A program made the translations under genes and the position numbers. The notes beneath the pieces were generated by a model, which worked only from the letters and a program-made list of their open reading frames with translations, made no database searches and had not been told where the DNA came from. Positions 1-6,985 of a DNA stretch of 35,666 bases are shown one piece after another. Positions within the stretch are counted from its first letter, which is position 1; the number at the start of each line of letters is the position of its first letter. This stretch comes from a virus: the IMG/VR virus record IMGVR_UViG_3300049595_002889, positions 1 to 35,666 of that record. One strand, 5' to 3'.

Positions 1-1
1 T

Positions 2-316
2 GAGGATGCGCGGAAGGTGGAACGGAAGCTCAACGATGCGTTGAAAGAAAATGCGCGGCTAAGACCAGCCCTCATGGGTTTCAGCCAAGCCGAGGAGCTA
101 ATGGAACTGCGGGAGGACTTGCGAAAGGAGCAACGATGCTCCCTTGATTTGGCGAGACAGAACAACATCCTGCAGGACTATAACAAAAAGCTGGGCCGTA
201 TCCCGCCGCTGTTGCTCGGATGCCTAATGGACAGGGTATGCGATGGAAAGCCGCCCACATTGCGCGCGCGCGTTTTCAAGGCGCTTGCGAACCTTCGTCG
301 GAGGATTGCGCGATGA
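2..316 (+). CDS. Hypothetical coiled-coil protein, 5' end cut by window edge
   Basis: The frame is open to the left edge (it reads EDARKVERKLND from base 2), so the true start is probably outside the window; a GTG at 17 is the first possible internal start. The visible part is rich in Lys, Glu, Arg and Leu in a heptad-like pattern, followed by a basic tail ending LRRRIAR. It heads a chain of small genes joined by 4-base overlaps; its TGA (314-316) overlaps the ATG at 313. The function is not recognised. Confidence 0.6.
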   Translation, partial: EDARKVERKLNDALKENARLRPALMGFSQAEELMELREDLRKEQRCSLDLARQNNILQDYNKKLGRIPPLLLGCLMDRVCDGKPPTLRARVFKALANLRRRIAR

Positions 317-420
317 GACACGACCCCCCGGAAAGCGCGATTGCCGCAATGCTGTTGTTGACCGCTTTGGCGGTCGGCTTGGTGCTCTTCGTGGAACTCA
401 TTGCCAAACAACTGCGATGA
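313..420 (+). CDS. Small single-span membrane protein (35 aa)
   Basis: A 35-residue ORF whose ATG overlaps the upstream stop (ATGA) and whose own stop overlaps the next ATG at 417, so it fits the coupled chain on both sides. Residues about 10-29 are uniformly hydrophobic (AIAAMLLLTALAVGLVLF) and are followed by a short basic end, as expected for one membrane helix. An ATG at 220 in the same frame would add 31 residues but would overlap the upstream gene by nearly 100 bases. The role is unknown; a small phage membrane protein is all the sequence supports. Confidence 0.6.
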   Translation: MRHDPPESAIAAMLLLTALAVGLVLFVELIAKQLR

Positions 421-833
421 TCTGCGACATCAACACGATTGCCGTGGCCCCGACCTCGCACAATGGCCGGATGCGGCCCGCTTCCGGGGGCGACAAGTCA
501 CCCGAACGCAGCCCCGAAGAGGAAATGGCATGGGCCATGATGGAGCAGGCCATCGATGACCTTGCCACTCTCTGCCGCTGGGGGCTGATCACGCCCACCG
601 CACGCTGTATGCCGTGGCCGCGCCGGATGCGTATTGATTCGATTGGCCGCATCGTGGAGTCGATCTGCGTGAAGGTGGCCCACATGAACGGGCCGCACGA
701 TCATTGCGCGCTCAAGGAATTTTTCCTCGACCCCACGCAGGGGCAACTGTGGGCCGACTTGATCGGCATGAACCTTCCGATGACCGATGTCTGGAAGATG
801 ACCCTCAAGCACAACTGCGGGAGGAACCTGTGA
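417..833 (+). CDS. Hypothetical phage protein (138 aa)
   Basis: Start ATG 417 overlaps the preceding stop by 4 bases. An upstream ATG at 243 in the same frame would run through two other genes and is rejected. The protein has an unstructured N-terminal 35 residues (Pro, Ser, Gly-rich) followed by a helical, Trp- and Met-rich domain (EEEMAWAMMEQAIDDLATL onward) with several Cys and His residues but no recognisable metal motif. The end overlaps the next gene by GTGA. No family was recognised. Confidence 0.6.
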   Translation: MICDINTIAVAPTSHNGRMRPASGGDKSPERSPEEEMAWAMMEQAIDDLATLCRWGLITPTARCMPWPRRMRIDSIGRIVESICVKVAHMNGPHDHCALKEFFLDPTQGQLWADLIGMNLPMTDVWKMTLKHNCGRNL

Positions 834-1069
834 GTCACGAAATGGAACTCGAAGACTACTACCATCAAGCAATGGCGCGGGTCGGGGCGTTGGAGGAGCA
901 GATCGACAACCTTGTTGCCGCGTTGCGCGCTGCGGAGGTCAAGGTCGAGGAGCGCGACAATACCATTGCCACGCAGCGGGAGCAGATCAGCCGCTTGACG
1001 GTGGCCTTGGACGATGCCCTTGGCCTGCAACGCGCACGACTCACCGAGAAGGAGGCGCTGGAACTATGA
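830..1069 (+). CDS. Small coiled-coil protein (79 aa)
   Basis: GTG 830 overlaps the upstream TGA (GTGA), giving 79 residues; the in-frame ATG at 704 would lie deep in the previous gene. From residue about 10 to the end the protein is one predicted coiled coil, with a regular Leu/Val/Ile heptad pattern and many Glu, Arg and Gln residues. It overlaps the next ATG at 1066. This kind of small coiled-coil protein is common in phage early operons; no specific job can be given. Confidence 0.6.
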   Translation: MSHEMELEDYYHQAMARVGALEEQIDNLVAALRAAEVKVEERDNTIATQREQISRLTVALDDALGLQRARLTEKEALEL

Positions 1070-1356
1070 ATTTGCCGACCGTTCACAATGGGGAAACGGG
1101 TGGCAACGCCGGGGCGGTGGCCTTTGGGGGGCCGCAAGCCGCCCCGGCACAATTTACGGTTGGCGAGATCGGCTTCGGGCCTTCTTGGTCGGATGGCCTA
1201 TACGAGCAGATGCGGGAGGCTGGAGTTTGCACTGCGTGCGGCATGGCAGATTCGATGGCCGCGTCCATCATTCGCTTTGAGCAGGAGAACCAAGAGCTTC
1301 GCGCCGAGGTGGCGCTGTTGCGGGAGGAGCAAAACATTTTGAGGGCCAAGCTATGA
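1066..1356 (+). CDS. Hypothetical protein with C-terminal coiled coil (96 aa)
   Basis: ATG 1066 overlaps the preceding stop. The N-terminal half is Gly/Ala-rich; a CTAC pair (VCTACGM) sits near residue 55 and could be half a metal site, but there is no partner pair. The last 30 residues (RFEQENQELRAEVALLREEQ) form a strong coiled coil ending in a basic stretch. It is part of the coupled early chain. No family was recognised. Confidence 0.55.
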   Translation: MNLPTVHNGETGGNAGAVAFGGPQAAPAQFTVGEIGFGPSWSDGLYEQMREAGVCTACGMADSMAASIIRFEQENQELRAEVALLREEQNILRAKL

Positions 1357-1583
1357 GCAACCAAGCCGTGAATTTTCTTCGCACCTTCAACCGCTGGCGG
1401 CGTGGCGACGAAAGCCTTGAGCAGCCTTCGCCGCGCGTGGTGGGCGAGATGATTGATGCTGCGTGCGACGAGATTGAGCGGCTTGAGCGTGATCGTGACG
1501 AGGCGCGTTTTGCGGCTCGCGCTGGCATGACCACCGAGGAAATGCGAAAGGACTTTTTGAAGAAGTGGAGGCGGGACAAATGA
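1353..1583 (+). CDS. Hypothetical phage protein (76 aa)
   Basis: ATG 1353 overlaps the upstream stop (ATGA), and the end overlaps the nuclease start at 1580. The sequence NFLRTFNRWRRGDESLEQP followed by PSPRVVGEMIDAACDEIERL resembles a short conserved protein seen in many phage early regions (general impression of the family, no search run). It has a basic N-terminal helix, a Pro-Ser turn and a long acidic/basic helix. The function is unknown. Confidence 0.6.
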   Translation: MSNQAVNFLRTFNRWRRGDESLEQPSPRVVGEMIDAACDEIERLERDRDEARFAARAGMTTEEMRKDFLKKWRRDK

Positions 1584-1978
1584 GCCGCGCCCAAAGACAG
1601 AAAGGCAAGCGGGGCGAGTTGCTGTGGCGCGATATGCTGCGGGCGCACGGCTTTGAGGCGCAGCGCGCCGGATTTAAGCAGGCGCACTTGGGCAGTGGTG
1701 GCGCAGATGTCGAAGACAATTCCGGCCTGTGGTGGGAGGTCAAGTTTGTCGAGAAGCTGAACGTGCGGCAGGCGTATGAGCAGGCAGCAGCGGCTTGCCC
1801 CATGGCGAGCATTCCTGCCGTTGCACACAAAACAAGCGCGAAGCCGTGGTTGGTTACGTTGGCTGGCGAAGACTTTTTACAGATTTTGTGGAGGCTGCAT
1901 GACGCCGAGCGGCGTCTGGCTGATGCGGACAACGGACAGCAGGCCGCGCCTGCCGTTGAAAAAACAAGCGGCAATTAA
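1580..1978 (+). CDS. PD-(D/E)XK family endonuclease
   Basis: 132 residues from ATG 1580, which overlaps the preceding stop; the upstream in-frame ATG at 1565 is less likely. The motifs of the PD-(D/E)XK fold are visible: a basic N-terminal helix with RQKGKRGE (Glu13), then GGADVED (Asp43) and WWEVKFVE (Glu53-x-Lys55). The following helix (LNVRQAYEQAAAA) and the KPWLVTLAGEDFLQIL strand match small phage nucleases of the VRR-NUC/Holliday-resolvase-like type. It probably cuts branched or recombining DNA and works with the recombination genes that follow; the exact substrate is inferred. Confidence 0.72.
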   Translation: MSRAQRQKGKRGELLWRDMLRAHGFEAQRAGFKQAHLGSGGADVEDNSGLWWEVKFVEKLNVRQAYEQAAAACPMASIPAVAHKTSAKPWLVTLAGEDFLQILWRLHDAERRLADADNGQQAAPAVEKTSGN

Positions 1979-1992
1979 GGAAACCAAAACAG

Positions 1993-2517
1993 ATGGCTAC
2001 AATACCACAAACCAACGCAAGCACCGACTTCGGCCCGCCGCCCCCGGTTGGCACGTATCTCGCGGTTTGCGTCGAAGTGATCGACCTTTACGGGGTTGAT
2101 CGCAAGAAATACGAGTCCGAGGAAATGGAGAAGGTCGATGTGACCCGCTTCGTCTTCGGGGTCAAGGCGAAGTCCGGCGCGCTGCACAAGATCGCCACAC
2201 GGGAGTTCAAGATCAGCGGCTCGCCCAAGTCCAACTTGGTCAAGTTCGTCAAGTCGTGGACGGGCGAACAGCCCAAGCCCGGAATGGACACGACCGATCT
2301 GCGCGGCAAGGGCGCGCAAATCACGGTTGTCTCGGAGGAGGCGCGCAACGGCAAGACCTACCAGAACATCGGCGGCATCGCTCCGGTGCTGGATGGTTAC
2401 GAGGACAAGGTGCCGCCCGTCAATGCGTTCGCCAATGTCGGCGGCGATGGCGGCGGCAATGATGAAGACGAGTTCGCCGTGCTCGGCCCGAAGAAGACAG
2501 CGGGAGAGCCGTTCTAA
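1993..2517 (+). CDS. Candidate phage ssDNA-binding protein
   Basis: 174 residues, beginning 14 bases after the nuclease. The core is beta-rich (VGTYLAVCVEVIDLYGV, FVFGVKAKSGALHKIATREF, GKGAQITVVSEEARNGKTYQ), as in OB-fold or DUF669-like phage proteins that accompany exonucleases. The C-terminal 35 residues are Gly/Asp-rich and acidic (GGDGGGNDEDEF) and end in PF, like the acidic tail that bacterial SSB uses to recruit partners. The position next to a RecB-like exonuclease and upstream of primase and helicase supports a role in replication/recombination. The assignment rests on composition and context; no signature motif is decisive. Confidence 0.5.
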   Translation: MATIPQTNASTDFGPPPPVGTYLAVCVEVIDLYGVDRKKYESEEMEKVDVTRFVFGVKAKSGALHKIATREFKISGSPKSNLVKFVKSWTGEQPKPGMDTTDLRGKGAQITVVSEEARNGKTYQNIGGIAPVLDGYEDKVPPVNAFANVGGDGGGNDEDEFAVLGPKKTAGEPF

Positions 2518-2524
2518 TCAAATA

Positions 2525-2581
2525 GGGGCGGGAGCGCAGCGGAGTCCAACTTTCGACGGGAAGACTCCAGCGCCCCGCCCC
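2525..2581 (+). repeat. Long GC-rich hairpin upstream of exonuclease gene
   Basis: An inverted repeat pairs GGGGCGGG (2525-2532) with CCCGCCCC (2574-2581), GCGC (2534-2537) with GCGC (2570-2573), and GGAGTC (2541-2546) with GACTCC (2563-2568), giving about 18 base pairs. No T-run follows, so it does not look like an intrinsic terminator. It is followed at once by the AACACAGAAC leader of the next gene, the same arrangement seen at 10458 and 10771. Confidence 0.7.
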
Positions 2582-2583
2582 GC

Positions 2584-2595
2584 AACACAGAACAC
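2584..2595 (+). promoter_or_regulatory. AACACAGAACAC leader element before exonuclease
   Basis: AACACAGAACAC lies 8 bases upstream of ATG 2604 and directly after the 2525-2581 hairpin. There is no Shine-Dalgarno sequence. The same core recurs immediately before the starts at 10252, 10520 and 10817, so it is probably a shared translation or mRNA-leader signal. Confidence 0.5.
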
Positions 2596-2603
2596 GTATT
2601 GCA

Positions 2604-3446
2604 ATGGCTATACTAACAAAGCCGTCAACCAACGGCTCGCACTGGTATTCATTGGACGGCAAGCCCGTCCACACGCTGCCCACCAAGGACGGCGAAGGCA
2701 CGCGCTCCACGACCCTTCGTGACGCGCGCAAAATGGGGTTGCTGCCTTCAGTGACCAACATCATCGGCCTGCTCGACAAGCCGCAACTAACCAAATGGAA
2801 AATGAGGGAATCGGCCAAGGCCGCGCTCAACGTGCCGCCGCCGCAGGGCGAGGAACCGCTGGATCGGTTTGCCGACCGCGCCATTGAGTTTGCCATGACC
2901 CAAGTGAGCGAAGCCGCCGACCTCGGCAGCCGCATCCACGGGGCCATTGAGAACATCATCCGGGGCAGCGCCGAACAGCCGAGCGAGGAGATCGTGCCTT
3001 ACATCAAGCCCGTGGTCGCATGGATGCGCGAGGTCGGCATCCGCGTCACGCATAGCGAGATCGTCTTGGTCAACCCGATCCACGGCTACGCGGGGCGGGT
3101 CGATGCGCTCTTCACGTGGGGCGAACACGATGCGCCGAACATGGGCATCTTGGACTTCAAGACCAAAAAGACGAAGCCGGATGACAAGATCGAGGCCTAC
3201 GACGAGCACGTTTTGCAGTTGGCCGCTTACGCTGCCGTGCATTACGGGCCGGACTACCTCGACCGCGTTCTCGCGGCCAACCTCTTCATCTCGTCCACCG
3301 AACCGGGGCGAATGGAAGTGGTTAAGCACGACAAGGCGCGGCTGGTCGAGGCGTATCACGCCTTCTGCCAGATGTGTGCCATCTGGAGATTCCGCAAGGG
3401 CTACGACCCGCGACCGGAGGAGCATCGGGAAAGGAGAGCGGCGTGA
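2604..3446 (+). CDS. RecB/Cas4-like PD-(D/E)XK exonuclease
   Basis: 280 residues. The RecB-family nuclease motifs appear in order: LGSRIH (His112), SEIVL (Glu152), GYAGRVDAL (Asp167), GILDFKTKK (Asp184-x-Lys186), and QLAAY (Gln205 and Tyr209). This is the full set expected for a phage recombination exonuclease that degrades one strand from double-stranded ends. It follows the ssDNA-binding-like gene, the usual pairing in phage recombination modules. The start is ATG 2604, preceded by a hairpin and a CA-rich leader instead of a Shine-Dalgarno site. A role in repair-type replication or end processing is inferred; the nuclease fold is well supported. Confidence 0.82.
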   Translation: MAILTKPSTNGSHWYSLDGKPVHTLPTKDGEGTRSTTLRDARKMGLLPSVTNIIGLLDKPQLTKWKMRESAKAALNVPPPQGEEPLDRFADRAIEFAMTQVSEAADLGSRIHGAIENIIRGSAEQPSEEIVPYIKPVVAWMREVGIRVTHSEIVLVNPIHGYAGRVDALFTWGEHDAPNMGILDFKTKKTKPDDKIEAYDEHVLQLAAYAAVHYGPDYLDRVLAANLFISSTEPGRMEVVKHDKARLVEAYHAFCQMCAIWRFRKGYDPRPEEHRERRAA

Positions 3447-3721
3447 GTCAGTGGATTTCTATCAACGACGATTTGCCGCCCGTGGGTCAACCCGTGTGGA
3501 TTTACATGAAGTCCATCAATCCGAGGCCGACGAAGGACGATTACATTCACTTCGCCGTCCGCACCACGCAAGGCGCGGGGCCGCAGTGGGCCGAGTGCCA
3601 TGATGATGCGTTCTGGACGGGCGAGGCATGGGAAGTGGTTATGCAGTTGGAGGGCGAAGAAGGCATTGAGCCGAGCCATTGGATGCCGTTGCCGTTGCCG
3701 CCGGAAGGGGGTGCGGCGTGA
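3443..3721 (+). CDS. DUF551 domain protein
   Basis: 92 residues from GTG 3443, which overlaps the exonuclease stop (GTGA); an ATG at 3374 in frame would overlap the exonuclease by over 70 bases. The N-terminal WISINDDLPPVGQPVWIY and the C-terminal SHWMPLPLPPE frame the DUF551 domain, common in phage early regions. The Trp-rich middle (FWTGEAWEV) also fits. DUF551 proteins have no established function. It overlaps the HNH gene by 4 bases. Confidence 0.75.
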   Translation: MSQWISINDDLPPVGQPVWIYMKSINPRPTKDDYIHFAVRTTQGAGPQWAECHDDAFWTGEAWEVVMQLEGEEGIEPSHWMPLPLPPEGGAA

Positions 3722-4212
3722 GTAATCACGAATGTGTCTCTCGCGGCATTGTGAAAAGAACTCTTCGCAATGGCGCTGTGACATTTGTCGATCAGTGCCG
3801 GGAGTGTGGGCGGCAGATGCGCTCTCACAAGAAACAGGAAGCGACAGAGCTTTCTGGATTTTGGCTTTCTGGATTGTGGGATGAGTCCATTGCCGAAAAA
3901 TGGCAGGAACGCTGGCGCAGGGAATGGCAGGCCGAGGCCGACAAGCGCGATCAAGCCAGAGCAGAACAAGACAGACTGTGGTGGGAGGAATATAATCGCT
4001 ACATTAACAGCGCCGAGTGGTCGGCCATCAAATACAAGGTTCTGAAACGGGCCAATCGCATTTGCGAAGGGTGTGGTGAAAATGCCGCTTGGCACGTTCA
4101 TCATTGCACTTACAAAAATGCGTTTGACCCGTTCATGTTTGAACTGGTCGCGCTATGTGAGCCATGCCATTCGCGTGTGCATGGCCGCGCTGTCGGAGAG
4201 GAGGCCGCATGA
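3718..4212 (+). CDS. HNH endonuclease
   Basis: 164 residues from GTG 3718 (GTGA overlap). The HNH domain occupies the C-terminal third: a SAEWSAIKYKVLKRANRICE helix, a CEGCG knuckle, WHVHHCTYKNAFDPF with the catalytic His pair, and the CEPCHSRVHG knuckle that completes the zinc ribbon. A second possible zinc pair, CRECG, lies near residue 26. A charged helical linker (EKWQERWRREWQAEADKRD) joins the two parts. It sits inside the replication operon. It could be a free-standing homing-type nuclease or a phage nuclease aiding packaging or recombination; the terminase is 3 kb away. Confidence 0.8.
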   Translation: MSNHECVSRGIVKRTLRNGAVTFVDQCRECGRQMRSHKKQEATELSGFWLSGLWDESIAEKWQERWRREWQAEADKRDQARAEQDRLWWEEYNRYINSAEWSAIKYKVLKRANRICEGCGENAAWHVHHCTYKNAFDPFMFELVALCEPCHSRVHGRAVGEEAA

Positions 4213-4391
4213 CCGCCCCCGCACCAACCCTTAAGAGCCCCTTGCTGCGCTTGGTTAAAGAACGCAACGAGGCCCGCGAGTTGGTCAAGCGCATCACGGC
4301 CACGCAGCACATGGGCGATAATTCGCAGGATAAATACAACGCGCTGGCCGAGGCTTGGAAGGCGGTGCTGCGGTGGAAGGGGGGCGAGTGA
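4209..4391 (+). CDS. Small hypothetical protein (60 aa)
   Basis: ATG 4209 overlaps the HNH stop, and its own end overlaps the primase-like gene by GTGA. The sequence is a helical protein: KSPLLRLVKERNEARELVKR, a short loop with GDNSQDKYN, then AEAWKAVLRWKGG. The in-frame ATG at 4164 would fall inside the HNH domain. It resembles short phage proteins with two helices; no function is known. Confidence 0.55.
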   Translation: MTAPAPTLKSPLLRLVKERNEARELVKRITATQHMGDNSQDKYNALAEAWKAVLRWKGGE

Positions 4392-5284
4392 AGGCCGACA
4401 GCAAATTCCTCTCATGGTGCCGCAACATGAACCGCCGCAAGCGGGTGGCATCGTCTATGCACTCGCAGATTTATTCGTGGGCGTGCTTGTTGCGAGATGA
4501 CGGCATCGGCCACGCCCGCGCTTATCACATCATCCGCAAGATGTGTGACGCGGTGCGGGAGGACACGGCGCGCTTTACCCCGGATCGGGAAATCCTTGGG
4601 GCCATACAAGACGCTTTCGAGGTCACGCCGTCCACCGGGACGCAGCGCGCGCGGCCTTGGCCGATCCCGAACCGCACTTTGCAGGGCGAGTGCCGCCGCC
4701 TCTCGCAGCGCCGGAATTGGACGCTGGCGCAGTTGCGGGAAGTGTCGGCCCTTGCGCCTGCCGATGCCGAGAAGACACCGCCACGGTGGTTTTTGCAGCA
4801 TTTGCTCGGCAATGACCCGCTGATCTGTGTCGGCACGGGCGTCCACAAGTTTGAGACGGACTTGCTCTCGACGTTTTTGGAGTGGCGGCTTGCGTCTTAC
4901 GAGTTCGTTGTGCCGAACGCGATGTCGGCTCCGATGGGCAAGCGTAAGTCGGACGGCGAGATGTCGGCTCACACCCTCGACAACACGGGGCCACGGCAAA
5001 ACATCGTCGTGGAGTTCGATGACGGGGCGACCTTGGACGAGCAAGCGGCCCGTCACATCTGGCTGAGTGAACTGCGCGACCTCCGCATGGTGGTGTTCAG
5101 CGGCAGCAAGTCCCTGCACGGCTGGTATCGGGCGCGGGACGAGCAGTCGGATCGGCAATTCATGGAACACGCCGTGCGCCTCGGTGCTGACCCGAAGACA
5201 TGGCTGCGCTCGCAGTTTGTGCGCCTGCCCAACGGGCGGCGGGAGGATGGAACAACCCAACAAGTTTACTTTTTCGATGCGTAA
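4388..5284 (+). CDS. Primase-like (archaeo-eukaryotic primase fold) protein
   Basis: 298 residues from GTG 4388. The C-terminal half shows the expected spacing of a prim-pol type catalytic core: NIVVEFDDG (acidic pair Glu209 and Asp211), VVFSGSKSLHGWYRA with His244, and SQFVRLPNGRREDG about 35 residues later. The N-terminal 130 residues are basic and helical (NMNRRKRVASSMHSQIYSWA) and may bind DNA or the helicase. The next gene is a RepA-like helicase, a common partner for such primases. The reading as a primase is by motif pattern; the first acidic residue is Glu instead of the usual Asp. Confidence 0.62.
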   Translation: MKADSKFLSWCRNMNRRKRVASSMHSQIYSWACLLRDDGIGHARAYHIIRKMCDAVREDTARFTPDREILGAIQDAFEVTPSTGTQRARPWPIPNRTLQGECRRLSQRRNWTLAQLREVSALAPADAEKTPPRWFLQHLLGNDPLICVGTGVHKFETDLLSTFLEWRLASYEFVVPNAMSAPMGKRKSDGEMSAHTLDNTGPRQNIVVEFDDGATLDEQAARHIWLSELRDLRMVVFSGSKSLHGWYRARDEQSDRQFMEHAVRLGADPKTWLRSQFVRLPNGRREDGTTQQVYFFDA

Positions 5285-6473
5285 CTTAGCCAAAGCCCAA
5301 CCCATAGGCGAAGCCGCCTTTCACGAAACTGCCCACATGGACGAGGGCGATGCCGCCCCAACCAATGTGACGCGCCTGCCCGCGCCCGACGATATGGGCG
5401 ACGATGCCCTGCCCGATTGGGTGGACGGCAATGAATTGATTGCCTACGAGGCCGAGTCGCCAGAAATCTTGATCGCTGGCCCCGATGGCAGCGAGGACGG
5501 GGCCATGCTGCGCCGGGGGTCGAAGCTGGTGGTGGGAGGGTCTTCCAAGATGGGCAAGACTTGGACACTGATCGACTTGGCACTCGCCGTGGCGGCGGGG
5601 GGCAAGTGGCTCGGTCACTTTCAGTGCCGTCAAGGGCCAGTGCTCTACGTCAATCTGGAGCTACGCAAGCACACGGCGGGCAAGCGGGTGCGGTGGATCG
5701 CGGAGAAGCGCGGCTACTGCAAGGGCATGGGGCTGAAACCGGAGATCAGTGCCGCCCTCAAGACATGGAACTTGCGCGGCAAGTGCTACGACCTCCCCAC
5801 GATGCTGGAGACGGCCCGCATGAGGCTTAAAGACCCTGCCGCACCCAAGTTCGCCCTCATTATCCTTGACCCGCTCTACAAGACGTTGGGAGGCCGCGAC
5901 GAGAACTCGGCGGGGGAGATGGCGACCTTGATGCTGGAGTTGGAGCAGTTTGCCGACGAGTGCAATGCGGCCATCGCCTTTGCCGCCCACTTTAGCAAGG
6001 GCAACCAGAGCGGCAAGGACGCCATTGACCGTATCAGCGGCAGCGGGGTCATTGCCCGCGACCCGGATGCCATCCTCACCTTCACCCCGCATGAGCAGGA
6101 GGATTGCTTCACGCTGGATTCCATCTTGCGGGAGTTCCCGCCTTTGCCGCCGACCGTCATGCAGTGGGAGGCACCCGTGCTGTGTCCAAGGATCGACCTC
6201 GACCCCGACAAGCTGCGGCAACCCGGCAAGAGCGTGGACACATTCGGGCCGCGTGCCGATGCCATCTTGCAAGTGCTGCAAGAAGCGGGACGCCCCGTGC
6301 CAAGCAGCGAACTCATCACGCGGGCCAAGGCCATCACTAAGGACGAGTATAGCGATGGCGCGTGGAAGCAGTCGATCAACCGCCATGCCAACACGCTTAA
6401 GCGCATGGGCATTGAGAAGGTTAATAACGCAACCAAGGAGGCCGTTTTTCGGATTAACAATGACCCGTTCTAA
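5277..6473 (+). CDS. RepA-like AAA replicative helicase
   Basis: 398 residues from ATG 5277 (8-base overlap with the primase-like gene). The ATPase core is clear: Walker A GGSSKMGKTW (Lys94), Walker B ALIILDP (Asp199), and a downstream FAAHFSKGNQSGKDAIDRIS segment with the His and Ser/Gly residues typical of AAA_25/RepA hexameric helicases. The C-terminal 80 residues form a winged-helix-like domain (RADAILQVLQEAGRPVPSSE). Probably unwinds phage DNA for replication. An alternative ATG at 5247 has GGGAGG touching it with no spacer; I prefer 5277 but am not certain. Confidence 0.78.
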   Translation: MRNLAKAQPIGEAAFHETAHMDEGDAAPTNVTRLPAPDDMGDDALPDWVDGNELIAYEAESPEILIAGPDGSEDGAMLRRGSKLVVGGSSKMGKTWTLIDLALAVAAGGKWLGHFQCRQGPVLYVNLELRKHTAGKRVRWIAEKRGYCKGMGLKPEISAALKTWNLRGKCYDLPTMLETARMRLKDPAAPKFALIILDPLYKTLGGRDENSAGEMATLMLELEQFADECNAAIAFAAHFSKGNQSGKDAIDRISGSGVIARDPDAILTFTPHEQEDCFTLDSILREFPPLPPTVMQWEAPVLCPRIDLDPDKLRQPGKSVDTFGPRADAILQVLQEAGRPVPSSELITRAKAITKDEYSDGAWKQSINRHANTLKRMGIEKVNNATKEAVFRINNDPF

Positions 6474-6513
6474 GCCCACTTCACTTCATTCATCATCATT
6501 AAGGAAAATAGTG

Positions 6514-6609
6514 ATGTATGAAGTCCAATCAGTCTTAAGGACGGACATAAAAGTCCTGTCCGTCTTAAGACTGTTGGCCGCTAACAATGGACTCTCAAAA
6601 AGCCCATGA
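6514..6609 (+). CDS. Possible 31-aa ORF containing a large inverted repeat
   Basis: ATG 6514 has AAGGA at 6501-6505, one of the few good Shine-Dalgarno matches here, and the TGA overlaps ATG 6606 by 4 bases. The peptide carries SVLRTDIKVLSVLR because the two arms of the 6530-6573 inverted repeat both encode SVLR. It may be a leader peptide or a by-product of the regulatory hairpin. Real translation is uncertain. Confidence 0.4.
   Translation: MYEVQSVLRTDIKVLSVLRLLAANNGLSKSP
6530..6573 (+). repeat. 44-base inverted repeat (hairpin or operator)
   Basis: The left arm, 6530-6546 (CAGTCTTAAGGACGGAC), and right arm, 6558-6573 (GTCCGTCTTAAGACTG), are reverse complements except for one extra G in the left arm, around an 11-base loop. 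It lies in the first non-coupled gap after the helicase gene. There is no T-run after it. It could be a protein operator (each arm is centred on CTTAAG) or an RNA hairpin that controls the short downstream genes. Confidence 0.75.
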
Positions 6610-6800
6610 AAAAGCGCCGATCAAGGTTGGCCGACCTCCGGTCGGGCCAACCCATACTTGAGGCTGATATACCCCCGGCAGAATGGCTGATAAGCGCAGT
6701 CGGGCAGGATGTGGCATGGGCGGCAGAGTTATTCAAGGCGCGGGCTGTTGAGTTGTCCGAAGGGGTGACGATACGGCTGCGGGAGGGGGCCAAGCGATGA
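6606..6800 (+). CDS. Hypothetical protein (64 aa)
   Basis: The protein starts with a very basic segment (MKKRRSRLADLRSG) followed by an amphipathic helical domain (AEWLISAVGQDVAWAAELFKA). The ATG overlaps the stop of the preceding 31-codon ORF, and the end overlaps the next start (ATGA). No family was recognised. Confidence 0.5.
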   Translation: MKKRRSRLADLRSGQPILEADIPPAEWLISAVGQDVAWAAELFKARAVELSEGVTIRLREGAKR

Positions 6801-6985
6801 GGGAGGCGTATCGACAGACGGGCCACAAGTATCTTGGCCGCAACATTGGCAGGGGTTGCAGGCAATACTCCAAGATCGTCAAGGCGCTCAAAGGCATGGC
6901 AAGCCACGCACTACTTGAAGCAGTGGCAAGGGAGGACGCCAGACGCAGGAGGCAGCGAGAGCAAATGGAGGGCGTGGCGGCGTGA
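6797..6985 (+). CDS. Small basic protein (62 aa)
   Basis: ATG 6797 overlaps the upstream stop. The sequence is rich in Arg and Lys (QTGHKYLGRNIGRGCRQYSK near the start, ARRRRQREQ near the end) with a central helix, so binding to nucleic acid is possible. No family was recognised. Its end overlaps a possible GTG-started 40-residue ORF. Confidence 0.5.
   Translation: MREAYRQTGHKYLGRNIGRGCRQYSKIVKALKGMASHALLEAVAREDARRRRQREQMEGVAA

Noticed and set aside
2525-2581. Hairpin as intrinsic terminator
   Set aside because: No T-run after the stem, and it leads directly into a gene leader; the same holds for 10458, 10771 and 22123.
4412-6479. Long minus-strand frames (about 297 and 272 residues) over primase and helicase genes
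   Set aside because: Both lie opposite well-supported + strand genes with clear motifs; no domain or start signal was seen in them.
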